DNA of 64,000 bases, from NCBI GenBank assembly GCA_949361645.1, contig OX442432.1, forward strand, positions 7,224,118 to 7,288,117. The letters are read 5' to 3'. How positions within the stretch are numbered: the stretch's first letter is position 1; each line of letters opens with the position of its first letter. Origin of the DNA: Spongilla lacustris. Lineage: Eukaryota; Porifera; Demospongiae; Spongillida; Spongillidae. Shown here piece by piece: positions 29,144 to 40,381 of the stretch. The notes beneath the pieces are model-generated. The model was not told the DNA's origin. It saw only the letters and a program-made list of their open reading frames with translations, and searched no databases. The position numbers and the translations under genes are program-made.

Positions 29144-31803
29144 ATGGCGAAGAGTGGCTACAGATTGGCTGTGACGTTGGTTCTTCTTATGATGAGCGCA
29201 GTCGTACTGATACAGTGTGTCCTCCTGCTGAGGCTGCACTCGAGAACCCCTGAAGAGCGCCCGAGAGCGGGGTTCAAGGGGACGGCTGGCGTAGCAGACG
29301 ATATCACAAACTCCGTGCATGTTGCAAACCACCCCTCCGACAAGGCAGGCAGCAGTGGTACTTCGAGAAGCCACCTCTTACGTCTGCAGCCTTACGTTGT
29401 TGGAGTCATGAAGTTGGCTGAAAGTAACACACACACCTCAGACCACGATGTTGTAGCAACCTCTGCCATCACACATGGTTATAGCACCACCAGGGAACCG
29501 CAGCTCTACGATATTGAAGCGAAGAATGAAGCGACCCGCCTGGATCTTAAGAGCTTTGAGGTAGTGTGGGTGGATAATGAGGCCAAGATAGTGAAGAAGA
29601 AGGATCTTGGCTTGAATGTTGCTGTCGAGAATAGCGGCACCACCCCTCGTCCCCTCACCCCCTTTGAGGCAGGCGGTGGGAATATCATGTTCACGATAAG
29701 GGCAACACACTCCTATCATCGCAAGAGGCTGCCCATCCTCTTCCAGACCTGGCTATCTCGCACCAATATTAGCAGTGTTATACTTGTTACTGACGGACCT
29801 GATAGCACTATGGAGAACAAGACGAGAGAACTTGGTACGTGGAAGTGATATTGTATGGTACCTTATAGATGTACTGCTAGGAATCGAATATGTTATTGCT
29901 GAGGCCTGTGAGAGTGGCCAGTAAGTGTCACCGTCCTTTGCAAATATGCATGTTGAATGTGTGTGCATAATTGTGTGTGCATGATGCATGTGTGAGGCTC
30001 TGTTTTCAGTTCACAGCTGTGTTGCAAGGCTGGGGAAGAATTATCAATTGCATTCAGGGAAGAAAAGCAGTACATTGAGTTGGTTCACTACTCTTTATTA
30101 CCTTCCTCTTCACCTTATTTAATGCCCTCCTCTCCTAGCTGGCTGTGCCATGTTGATGATGACATGTACATTCTGCTGACTCCTCTTGTAAGCCTATTGG
30201 CCCAGTTCTACCCAAAGACGGACCCAGTCTACCTAGGAAGAGCTGGCACAGTGTGGGGCACTCCCTACAGAGTGAAGAGGGGGTCCTCCCTGGGGACACC
30301 TGGTACTAGCTTTCACTTTGCTGTTGGTGGTATGTATTGCTTGAGCAGAGCTATGCTGGACCTGCTGCAACCTTACCTTGGGTGAGGGGTCACCTGTGCA
30401 CCTTGCCTTGGGTGAGGGTCACCTGTGCGCCTTGCCATGGGTGAGGGTCACCTGTGCGCCTTGCCATGGGTGAGGGTCACCTGTGCACCTTGCCTTGGGT
30501 GAGGGTCACCTGTGCGCCTTGCCTTGGGTGAGGATCACCTGTGCACCTTGCCTTGGGTGAGGGGTCACCTGTGCACCTTGCCTTGGGTGAGGGTCACCTG
30601 TGCGCCTTGCCATGGGTGAGGGTCACCTGTGCGCCTTGCCATGGGTGAGGGTCACCTGTGCACCTTGCCTTGGGTGAGGGTCACCTGTGCACCTTGCCTT
30701 GGGTGAGGGTCACCTGTGCACCTTGCCTTGAGTGAGGGTCACCTGTGCACCTTGCCTTGGGTGAGGGTCACCTGTGCACCTTGCCTTGGGTGAGGGTCAC
30801 CTGTGCACCTTGCCTTGGGTGAGGGTCACCTGTGCACCTTGCCTTGGGTGAGGGTCACCTGTGCACCTTGCCTTGGGTGAGGGTCACCTGTGCACCTTGC
30901 CTTGGGTGAGGGTCACCTGTGCACCTTGCCTTGGGTGAGGGTCACCTGTGCACCTTGCCTTGGGTGAGGGTCACCTGTGCACCTTGCCTTGGGTGAGGGT
31001 CACCTGTGCACCTTGCCTTGGGTGAGGGTCACCTGTGCACCTTGCCTTGGGTGAGGGTCACCTGTGCACCTTGCCTTGGGTGAGGGTCACCTGTGCACCT
31101 TGCCTTGGGTGAGGGTCACCTGTGCACCTTGCCTTGGGTGAGGGTCACCTGTGCACCTTACCTTGGGTGAGGGTCAGATGTGCATTCAACTCACGGTGTC
31201 AGGGACATCACCTACTCACTGTAGAAATGGGAAGGCATTTTCCGACAGCTGTTCAAAGGCTCTGGAGCCAGAAGATGTCACACTAGGACTGGTGGTAGGT
31301 AAGGCAGAGTACAAAGGTCAACATTGAGAGGTGTGGGAGAGTATAGCTTTGCAGGGGCCGTCCTGAATTTGACTCTGAGACGGACTGAGCTGATCCACAC
31401 ACATGGTCTGCACCTGTCTACACAGGTTGACCCTATGACATTGGAGCAGCAGGTGTGTGTGTGTGTGTGTGTGTGTTTGTGTATGATTGATGGGTGTGGC
31501 TGACCATCCCTCCCTGCAGGTCGCAGTGTCCTATGGCTTTGGTGCTAACCAGTGGGGCAACATTAAGTACAATGCCATATGTGTGCCTGGCAGTTTATAC
31601 GCTGTCATAGAAGACGAGACACAGTAAGTGCTTTTAACCAGATACAAAGGTTATCAGATTGTACTTGTAATCGTACGTCATGCAGGTTCAAGTCGCTTCA
31701 CTGCCGGCTATATCCGGACACTGATTGGTGTATTAAAAGAAAGGCGTGGGTGGAAGCCCATCTAGGTGGAAGAACACAATCCGATCGGTGCAAGGGATGG
31801 TGA
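29144..31803 (+). CDS. Fringe-like beta-1,3-glycosyltransferase 1
   Basis: Golgi type II enzyme of the Fringe/GT31 group, which in bilaterians adds GlcNAc to O-fucose on EGF repeats. Exons 29144-29834, 29881-29920, 30010-30078, 30139-30381, 31225-31298, 31355-31452, 31520-31623 and 31686-31803; sum 1437 nt (478 aa). An N-terminal anchor (LAVTLVLLMMSAVVLIQCVLLL) leads to a long stem. The catalytic region starts at IMFTIRATHSYHRKRLPILF. SQLCCKAG, the metal-binding WLCHVDDDMY, GRAGTVWG, FAVGGMYCLSRAM and FKSLHCRLYPDTDWC follow the family. An in-frame ATG at 29126 is an alternative start. Intron 4 holds an 800-bp minisatellite. The next gene is a tandem paralogue with the same intron phases. Confidence 0.9.
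30372..31178 (+). repeat. 29-bp minisatellite made from an exon end and splice donor
   Basis: About 28 copies. The exon 4 end and donor read ccttaccttgg/gtgaggggtcacctgtg, and each unit repeats ccttgccttgg/gtgagggtcacc. Thus every unit holds a copy of the coding end (PYLG) and a good GTGAGG donor. Confidence 0.97.
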
Positions 31804-31868
31804 CGCGGCAGCCTATATGTTATTTATTTATTCATGTACATGTATTATAAATTCATTGCGGGATCTGG

Positions 31869-33708
31869 ATGCGGCAAGTGAAGCTGAAGCGTGTAGCCCT
31901 GGTCGTTACTGTGCTCGCTGCCGCTGTGCTGTTGCTGCACCTCTTGCTGGTCCTTCTCCTGGCTCGTAGCGAGGAGGCCGCACAACAAGAATCATATTCA
32001 CACGCACTCGCATTCGAAGCGAGTACTTCGACACAACCAACGTGGCCAAGCCTGCAACTATCTGATGCCGCTAACACCAAACCACCGAGCCAGTCACCAG
32101 CTAACACCAAACCAGTCACTAATGCGAGCACATTTGGCACACTACTGCATGCCTTCCTGAAGCAGTGCGCACCAGGCAACGTTTCAGAAGATCTGTACGA
32201 GTCGTATTATACAAACCGACAATTCTGCAAAGAGCCACTTCTGGAAGACCTAGGCCTAGGGGAAGCGCTCTTTCCGTCGCTACCAACGGTTCTTTTTACA
32301 CTGCGAACCACCGCCAGTTATCATCACAAAAGACTGCCACTTCTGTTCGACACGTGGCTATCCGGGGTTCGCTCTGCTAACCGCAAAGTTGTGATCATCA
32401 CTGATGCACGCGACGAGGTGACAGAACGTACAGCATACGATTTGGGTAAGAGTGCCACCTAGGGCTGCAGCTCGCTCATATTTTTCACACAGGGATAGAC
32501 TATGTTGTCACACACTGTTCGCCCGGCCATAACCGGTAAGGGAATATCCGCAACTCTATTTAAACGATTGCGCAATTTGGTACTTGCATGCAGTTCCCAG
32601 CTGTGCTGCAAAGCGGGGGTGGAGCTCGCGACCGCATTGACACCGCCTTATGACGAGTTCGAGTAAGCTCAGCCGCAGGGGTGGCTGAAAGCACGTGACC
32701 TGCTTTATTGGTCAAATAGGTGGCTCTGTCACGTGGACGATGATATGTATGTGTTGGTGGATGTGCTGATGGGATGGCTGTCCAAACTGGACCCACACAA
32801 AGACCATGTGTACGTGGGGAGGGCCAGCAGTCCTTGGCACAGTCAGCAGAGGCTGCAGGTGAAGGAAGGGGCCACTTTTGGAAGGCCTGGGGTGCCCTTT
32901 GACTTTGCCCTGGGTGGCTTGTACTGCCTCAGCAGAGCCATGCTGGGCAGCATAGCTCCTTACTTGGGGTGTGCCAATACCAGCGGTGATGGAAGCACTG
33001 CCATCACACACTATCTTCTCTCTGTGCAGCACTGCCAAATCATTTGCTGATGTGTGCTCAAGTGTCGACGAACCTGATGATGTCACCCTGGGCATTGTAA
33101 CAGGTTTGTCCAAAAGCTGTGTGGATATGGTAACCCCACTCATGCACACACATGTGCACATCAAACATGCACACACCACACCTACACATGCACACACACC
33201 TACACATGTACACACATGCACACACACCTACACATGTACACACATGCACACAGGGGCTGTTCTAAGGTACCCCATGGTGCGTACAAATCTGATACATACC
33301 CATGGTCAGAACCTAGCAGCCAGCGTGCACCCTCTGATGCTGCACAAACAGGTACGTGCCATGTGGGGGAGAGGGAGGGGCTTAGTGACATCTGCATACT
33401 ATTGATAACAGGTTGCCATCTCATATGGATATGGTGTGGAGCGCTGGGGTGTTCCAACCTTCAACTGTGTCTGTGTGCCCAATGCTATGTTCAATGTGAC
33501 TGAGGACCCTTCACAGTAAGGTCAAGTGGTTACCAATGTCTAATTTATGGTTGGATCCCACCCATGACCACACCCATTTTGGAGGTTCAGGTCGCTTCAC
33601 TGCTTCCTCCACCCTTCGTTGCCATGGTGCACACAGAGGCAGGCAGTGTGGGATGCATCTCCCATGGTCAGAGTGAAAAGACCTGGTCTTCATTGCTTAT
33701 ACTGGTGA
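31869..33708 (+). CDS. Fringe-like beta-1,3-glycosyltransferase 2
   Basis: Tandem paralogue of the preceding gene, 65 bp after its stop. Exons 31869-32445, 32493-32535, 32594-32662, 32720-32968, 33030-33103, 33254-33351, 33412-33515 and 33585-33708; sum 1338 nt (445 aa). Anchor VALVVTVLAAAVLLLHLLLVLLL; catalytic blocks VLFTLRTTASYHHKRLPLLF, SQLCCKAGVEL, WLCHVDDDMYVL, GRASSPW, FALGGLYCLSRAML and FRSLHCFLHPSLPWC. The DDD metal motif is intact. Intron positions and phases equal those of copy 1 (exons 3, 5, 6 and 7 have identical lengths of 69, 74, 98 and 104 nt). The stem sequences share little, so the duplication is old. Confidence 0.9.
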
Positions 33709-34010
33709 TACAAAGTAGTGTGTGGTGGTGTTGATAGGGTTAAAAGTTAGGTAACCACATTCAACATTTAAAAAAAAAAGAAATGGTTGCTGTTGTCTCT
33801 AATCCCTCCACCCTCCTCCCTCTCCACCATCCATTTCCTCCTTGGAGGAATAGCCATTCTCTTTTGCCCTAACTCACCCCTGCCTCTCGCTCTCCTCACC
33901 CCCACACCCTCACCCACCTCTCCTCACCCCACACCCTCACGCTCTTAGTCACAATATCTCATTTAGCTGTGATCATAATATAAACTGAAAATGAAAACAC
34001 CTCAGAGAGG
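33709..34010. other. Convergent 3' intergenic space
   Basis: Space between the Fringe-like 2 stop and the syntaxin-5 stop, holding a poly-A run (about 33769) and CT-rich sequence. No gene seen. Confidence 0.6.
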
Positions 34011-36376
34011 TCAAGCAAGAAAGATGACAAAGATGATAAAGAAAACCATGACAACAAGAAATATCTTAATCATTAGCCACCGATTGGACGTGACTCCTTT
34101 GAAGTACTTTAGCAGTTCTGTATGGGCGCTCTCCACATTAATTTCTGTTTCACTCACGTTTGCATCAATTCTATATTTGAAAAAGTGTGTCAACTTAACA
34201 GCTTAGGTGTGAAGTGGGTGTGGTCACCTCATCACTTGTTCCTCCTGCTCCTTGACCATCTCTGCTAACTGCCGGAATATAGTGCCCAGTTCTACAATGG
34301 TGGAATGTATGTTCTGCATGGCATCTGCCCTCTCCTGAATGTATGCATCCTGGGAATACGGGAATGGGCCCAGAGGTGTATGTGTGTATAGCTGACAAGG
34401 GACCATTACCTGCTGGTCTATCAGTTGGAGCTGGCTCTGGCTCTGCTTCTGAACACTGTCCATGTCAATACTCACATCAGAAGGTCCACCACCTCTTAGT
34501 AACACTGATCCATCTATGAGACGTGTAAAAAATAAATAATGAACATACACAAACGTAACACACCCATCTGTGGCCATGACAGCCCCACACCACACACCCA
34601 GCTGTGGCCATGACAGCCCCACACCACACACCCAGCTGTGGCCATGACAGCCCCACACCACACACCTAGCTGTGGCCATGACAGCCCCACACCACACACC
34701 TAGCTGTGGCCATGACAGCCCCACACCACACACCCAGCTGTGGCCATGACAGCCCCACACCACACACCTAGCTGTGGCCATGACGGCCCCACACCACACA
34801 CCCAGCTGTGGCCATGACAGCCCCACACCACACACCTAGCTGTGGCCATGACAGCCCCACACCACACACCCAGCTGTGGCCATGACAGCCCCACACCACA
34901 CACCCAGCTGTGGCCATGACAGCCACCCAGCTGTGGCCATGACAGCCCCACACCACACACCTAGCTGTGGCCATGACAGCCCCACACCACACACCTATCT
35001 GTGGCCATGACAGCCCCACACCACACACCCAGCTGTGGCCATGACAGCATCACACCACACACCCAGCTGTGGCTAACCTTCTTTGCCACCAAAGGGTGAG
35101 AGGGTGGTGACCATTGGAGCCATGGTAGGAGTTGATGAGAACTGTTCCCTGCGTTGCTTCTGTTGCTTGAGGCTCTGAAAGTCCCCAGCCCCACCCCAGT
35201 AAGGTAAAGTAAACTAAGCAGGCCTTCCCCTCCCCTCCCTCTCCATCCTTCCCTTACCTTTCCCCTCCCTCCTCTCCCTCTCAATCCTTCCCTTAGCCTT
35301 CTGCTCCCTCCCATCCCTCTCCATCCTTCCCTTACCCTTCTACTCCCTCCTCCTCAGCTCACCTCAGTCCTAAGTTCCAAAACAGACTTGAAATCTTTTG
35401 ACATATCAGCCAACTGGCTCTGTAGCAGAGACAGAGGGGGTCAGTCTACACCACAGAGGGGGTCAGTCTATACCACAGAGGGGGTCAGTCTACACCACAG
35501 AGGGGTCAGTCTACACCACAGAGGGGTCAGTCTATACCACAGAGGGGGTCAGTCTATACCACAGAGGGGGTCAGTCTACACCACAGAGGGGTCAGTCTAC
35601 ACCATAGAGGGGGTCAGTCTACCAGAAAAAGTATTCCCCAACAACAATCCCTTTAATTTGCATTGCACCACCCAAAAAGCCACACCCCTGGAGACAAAAT
35701 AACTTCAGTATTGAAGACATTACATATTATGGATAGAGGGTATGTGGTGGGCATGTGTAGTGAGTATGTGGTGATAGAGAGGGTGTGGTCTGTGGTAACT
35801 GGGCTTTAACATATGCCCCTCCCCTTACTTGAAGGGATACAACCACAGAGATTGAGTGTGTCCTGGAATGCTTGTTCTCTGAGTATGTCTGCTCCCTCAT
35901 CCTATGCTGAAGGTCCCCGATGTCAGAGTTCAGCTTACTAATGTCCTGTTTGATCACCTGGGTCAGCTCTTGGATGTGGGAGGCTGGGTCACCAAATGAG
36001 CTGCCACTCCTCATCTTAGCAACTACAGCAAGTAATGGATGTGCACATAGTAGTCACACATTGGCGTTCACCCCCAAGATGCAAAGACTCACGTTCTGTC
36101 AACTTCTCGAGTTTGGCATAAGTACAGTTAATGTCATGACCAATCCTCCTGAATACAATACACATAACAAGTGGATAAGACAAAGACTTTCCTGTACCTC
36201 GCTTCCTGGAGGACTTGTGACGTCTTTGCCGTTGGCCTGTTCCTTGGAGTCTGTACAGCCTTCACAACGCAAAAACGGAATTAGATCTCGACACAGCGAG
36301 TCGAGGAACTCACGTGATATGACTGCAGGGATCGGACAACGGAGTTGAACTCGGCCGTTCTGTCCCTACATGCCAT
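34011..36376 (-). CDS. STX5: Syntaxin-5, Golgi Qa-SNARE
   Basis: Qa-SNARE for ER-Golgi and intra-Golgi fusion. Minus-strand exons: 36376-36314, 36260-36198, 36148-36093, 36022-35829, 35419-35363, 35174-35078, 34513-34408, 34349-34228, 34170-34011; sum 918 nt (305 aa). N-terminal MACRDRTAEF matches MSCRDRTQEF (Sly1/SCFD1-binding region in the family). Habc helices: IGHDINCTYAKLEKLT and IQELTQVIKQDISKLN. The SNARE motif runs from QLQLIDQQDAYIQERADAMQ through IVELGTIFRQLAEMVKEQEE to AHTELLKYFKGVTSNRW, followed by the anchor IKIFLVVMVFFIIFVIFLA. The reading frame is open upstream of the chosen ATG, so a longer isoform as in mammals is possible. Two introns carry minisatellites. Confidence 0.96.
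34553..35070 (-). repeat. 34-bp minisatellite in STX5 intron
   Basis: About 15 copies containing ccagctgtggccatgacag and ccccacaccacacac. On the transcript strand it begins right after the donor (gttagccacagctgg), so the unit was seeded from the first bases of the intron. Confidence 0.95.
35436..35622 (-). repeat. 22-bp minisatellite next to STX5 acceptor
   Basis: About nine copies of ggtcagtctacaccacagag. On the transcript strand each unit reads ctctgtggtgtag/ac, and the array ends in the real acceptor ctctgctacag. It is therefore a string of acceptor-like pyrimidine-AG segments just upstream of the real 3' splice site. Confidence 0.93.
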
Positions 36377-36634
36377 TGTCTCGGGTATGGCGGGCTTTGG
36401 TGGTTGCTCGCGTGACGAATAGTGGTTTTGAGTGTGTGTGTTTGCTGGGAGTGCGAAGGAGGGTGCGTCTTCTGACAACTGGTGGCGCCTTGCCCGTAGG
36501 TTAGCCAGTTTCGTCGAGGACGCTAACACTACAGAGAAAGCTGGCGGTCGATATAGCACATAAATATACGCGTGCGCACATACAAAACGAACAAACCTCT
36601 CTCTCTCTCACACACACACACACGCATAAATTAT

Positions 36635-36698
<64 letters not shown>

Positions 36699-36855
36699 AC
36701 AAAACCTCTTGATTAAGAGCCAAAGACTCACCTGAGACCCAACGCAAGCACAATTACACGTACACAAATTGGAGTGGGGACGAGATTGTACCCTCAGTAT
36801 GTACCGGAGCAAACATCTGTATACTGCTGTAATCGCGCTGTGCATACAGGTGGCC
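36377..36855. promoter_or_regulatory. Divergent spacer STX5/METTL21-like with CA repeat
   Basis: Holds both promoters by position. Contains a (CA)n array at about 36602-36693 interrupted by cgcgcgcgc. No core element recognised. Confidence 0.45.
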
Positions 36856-37700
36856 ATGGAGAGCGGGAGGGGAAAAGCGCAAGTGGAAACTTCTATCAGT
36901 TCTGGCTGCGAACCAAACACACAATTGGCAGTGGTACTGTACGACCCGGTCAAAGTGCTTCCGATGCATCGTCCAACTAGGCGATATGAGATATGTAATA
37001 GAACAATTGAGATAGAGCAAGGATGGGTTGAACTAGGTGTGTCTGCTGTCGTTTGGGACGCAGTAAGTGATACGTTTGAATGAAAGGCTGTCATCGTTCA
37101 TCCGACAGTTTAATAATTTTGAAATCATTTTTACTTTTTTTAATAATTGATCATCTGCAGGCGCCCTTTCTGTCTTACTATCTGGAGAAGACACCAGCTA
37201 CTGTCCAAGGGAAACGTGTGATTGAATTGGGAGCTGGAACGGGATTGGTAGGCATGGTAGCTAACATGCTAGGTATGGTACCAGGGGGACATAGGGGCGG
37301 GGCCTTAAGGTCTCATACCCCTTCAGGTGCAAGTGATGTTACAGTTACTGACATGAAAACGATATCTGCAGAACGTAACTTGCACTTGAATCGTCATCAC
37401 CTCGTTAATGATCGCATACAAGTCTCACACCTAGAGTGGGGACAGGACATCTCCAGCTTCAATCCTCCCTACGATGTGGTCCTTGCTGCTGATGTCATCT
37501 ACGCAGAACATAGCTTCGATTCATTGTTGAACACTTTGGAACAGCTCAGTGATGTAAAGACTACAATTCTCATCTCCTGTATGCATCGCTACGACCGAGT
37601 TGAAAAATTCTTTGCACGGGTTGATATGGAGAACAAGTTTAGATCAACAGTTGTATTGAATCAAGGGGATTTACACATTTATCAATTTGTTAAGTCATAA
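36856..37700 (+). CDS. METTL21-family protein lysine methyltransferase
   Basis: Seven-beta-strand SAM-dependent methyltransferase of the METTL21 group (METTL21A trimethylates Hsp70). Exons 36856-37062, 37161-37272 and 37327-37700 sum to 693 nt (230 aa). WVELGVSAVVWDA matches HLGVAAVVWDA. Motif I is VIELGAGTGLVGMVANMLG. DVTVTDMK is the acidic SAM-binding strand. The substrate-side motif is YDVVLAADVIYAEHSF (family DxxY: here DVIY). LISCMHRYDR and DLHIYQ close the fold. It is closest to METTL21A by eye, but METTL21B-D cannot be excluded. Confidence 0.9.
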
Positions 37701-37783
37701 ATATAATTGCATTTTTATTGTTGACACATGTATCACTTCATTTGTCAGTCTGTATATATCCATTCTGCTGGTCACAACAGTGG

Positions 37784-38746
37784 TCACCCCTGGTCAGGCT
37801 GGTCACTACAGTAGAGGTCCATTCTCCCCTTGTCAGGCTGGTCACTAAGTAGAGGTCCGTTCCCCTTGTCAGGCTGGTCACTAAGTAGAGGTCCATTCCC
37901 CTTGTCAGGTTGGTCACTAAGTAGAGATCCATTAGATTCCAAGGATCTTGTCTGTGATTGCGCACTTGTAAAAGGATGGCCACACCCACCCTCGTCTATC
38001 GTCGCTTGAGTTGTCTCGCACGAGTTCACTAGTGGATGTCCTGAGCGCGAAATTGCGAGTAGCTCTAACACCTTACCCTCCAATGTAAAGAGGTGTTCGT
38101 CCGCCACATGTGGCGCGATAGTCCTCATTGCCCGAGCCAACTCGAGGACGTATTCGGTATTCTCCCCACTGGGGCCCCTGGACCTTACCACTTGTTCGGC
38201 TATGTGATCCAGGGGTGCCGGGCCTAGGAAGTTCGGGTTGTGCTCGTTGGCTATGTACGCAAGAACCTCGAACGGCCGTGTCGAGTCTGCCATTGGGTAG
38301 AATTTGATCCGTTGGGTACAGTATCCGCCCACTTCTCGCCTATCGAGGTACATCATAACGTCTGGGACGTCTTGAGGCAAAACTTTATAGGCGATACCCC
38401 ACGTACAGTCGTTCTGGACCGGAGAAAGGGATGCGAAGGTAAGGTGATGGAAATGTGAGCACTAGGTCTAGGAACTCACCTCGAGACTTTCTATCAGCGT
38501 CACCACCCGTCCAGGCTGCGATAGAATCACAGTAACAGTAAAATCCTACCGTGCTAAGCCCAGTTTAGGCTAAGGACCTACCGCTCCCGGGACGCCTCTG
38601 TGGTCGACGCTTCCCTGCCAGAAGCGGCGCATGTATCCCTTTAAGTGTCCCACGACACTTTCATGGTAGGGAAAGTTGGTTTTCCACACAAGGGAGCCGT
38701 AGCCAAATACCCACACCGGATCAATATCACTCTTTTTCGACTGCAT
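37784..38746 (-). CDS. Glutathione-specific gamma-glutamylcyclotransferase (CHAC type)
   Basis: Cytosolic enzyme cleaving glutathione to 5-oxoproline and Cys-Gly. Minus-strand exons 38746-38582, 38515-38480, 38413-37784; sum 831 nt (276 aa). [17 protein letters not shown] is the YGSL substrate loop. [24 protein letters not shown], and LDRREVGGY with the catalytic Glu follow. [27 protein letters not shown] matches CHAC2. The family averages 180-220 aa; this one has a C-terminal extension ending in about four copies of a 12-residue unit ([12 protein letters not shown]) from an in-frame 36-bp minisatellite (37790-37930). Whether the tail is translated to the end or is a recent read-through is unclear. 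Confidence 0.93.
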
Positions 38747-39386
38747 GACGGTATTATAAAATATTGGAAAGTTACGTACTTACGTATTTAATTTATGCAA
38801 AGTAAAACAGCACAGATCATAGTTTCCGAGAAAACATAATTTGGACAGTTTCCACGAATATGGGGGGGGGGGGGGGGCTCGGAACAGTGGAAAGTAACCC
38901 TCGCAACAGTGGAAAATTACAGCGATTCATTGGGTGCAGTAATTGGATTGTATAAGTAAACGGTGGTCGCTGTTGCGTAATTGCTGTCATCCGCAAAGCA
39001 TTTTTAACGTGCGTCAACCGCTATTGAGTAAAACACAGTCACACTGCGTCTATTTTTTTAGCAATTACGCAACTAGGACACCACTTATAAGTTCAAAACC
39101 ATGCATTGCCTTTCAATTTAAGCTTAAGTAACAAAAGAAGGAACATGTTCAAGGCGGTGTGTCACCACAATAAAATGTATGCATGCAACACAATAAATCA
39201 ATTGAAATGAAAATGGGTATAAATTTATAATGGTTGTACCATTTGGTGTCGTAAGCAAAAATGCCTACATTGTTGTACCAAATGCACATTTTAACACACA
39301 TGCATGTACACACTTACGCACACTTGCGCATAAATCCAATACACAAACGCACACATGCACACACACACACACACACACAACACACA

Positions 39387-39451
<65 letters not shown>

Positions 39452-39456
39452 CATAC
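38747..39456. other. No gene recognised; CA microsatellite
   Basis: AT-rich with an 18-base G run (about 38862) and a (CA)n array at about 39355-39449 that abuts a splice donor of the unknown exon pair downstream (minus strand). Confidence 0.5.
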
Positions 39457-39690
39457 CTGAGACCACACCAGGTTCAACAACAACACACTGCAGATGTAGG
39501 TCTGCACTGAGTTCACATCACATAAGTTCGCTTGTAATTGTAGCGCACCTGTACCCTGTACACAAGCAAAGCTGGGCAGTTTAAATCAAGTCTAACAGAC
39601 ATTGGGTCCACATACCGCGTGCTCAACTGATGCATGGGATTGGCCAGCAATTGGGTCAAATGCAGTAAGAGTAACCTTAACATCACCTGT
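39457..39690 (-). other. Two phase-0 exons of an unrecognised gene
   Basis: Minus-strand segments 39690-39616 (TGDVKVTLTAFDPIAGQSHA...) and 39555-39457 (GTGALQLQANLCDVNSVQTY...) have clean ctcag/, /gtatgt, tacag/ and /gtatgt borders, lengths of 75 and 99 nt, and both are in phase 0. I do not recognise the protein and could not extend it either way with confidence. It may be part of a gene whose other exons are short. Confidence 0.4.
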
Positions 39691-40211
39691 CTGAGAGATA
39701 CAATGTGGTTTGTGGACCACACAAGAAAGATATTTTTTGACCTCTTGTTGTTGCAAACTTGGCAGTACTACATGCAGCAGGAAAATTTGAAGCGTTAAAA
39801 CATGTGCAAATTTTGCAGTTTTGTTCTGTGTGTATGTATGCATAACAACAAGAGGAGTGTCTGATGCATGCGGTATACTCTTATCGTAAGTGTTGTTTTA
39901 CTGTAGTGGCTTGAAGGTTAGCATGACATTTACTGTAAAACTGCATAGGTGGTAAAAAAATATCTTCGTTGTGTGCAGGGGGGGGCAGGGTTGTATATGT
40001 ATATGTATATGCTCATTGTTAGAAAAATCTGCAGTTGTGGTACCTTCATTGTGAGGCCCGGTGTACGTGCAAAAATAGACTGCAAGCTTGACGCTTTAGT
40101 TAGTCTCTTTACGAACCCAAAGATAGTGCGTGTACTAATCAAATGGGAGTATAAGTCCGGCCAGCTTGGCCTTGAAAAAGGCTAGGCTATAGCATCTTGT
40201 TAACGAGAATG
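39691..40211. other. No gene recognised
   Basis: AT-rich. The 5' exons of the unknown minus-strand gene might lie here, but none is convincing. Confidence 0.4.
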
Positions 40212-40307
40212 ATGCCTTTTACGTGGTCCAAGTACGTATTAGAAATGTGGGCGATAATATTTATTATGTTTCTCGCGATGTCTTCCTTTTTATACCACCT
40301 CCCATAG
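40212..40307 (+). CDS. Possible 31-aa membrane microprotein
   Basis: ATG to TAG, 31 codons, reading a short hydrophilic head (MPFTWSKYVLE), one hydrophobic helix (MWAIIFIMFLAMSSFLY) and HLP. It ends 74 bp before the ARV1 start, so it could be an upstream ORF in the ARV1 leader rather than an independent gene. No family recognised. Confidence 0.35.
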   Translation: MPFTWSKYVLEMWAIIFIMFLAMSSFLYHLP

Positions 40308-40381
40308 ACATAGAGATCGCCTTGACGACATGTTAATAACTAACGATACGTATTATGTAATGCTGACCACATTGCATTGCA

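Noticed and set aside
36501..37094. 197-residue minus frame across the CA repeat
   Set aside because: Runs through the microsatellite and opposite to the METTL21-like exon, which has clear homology.
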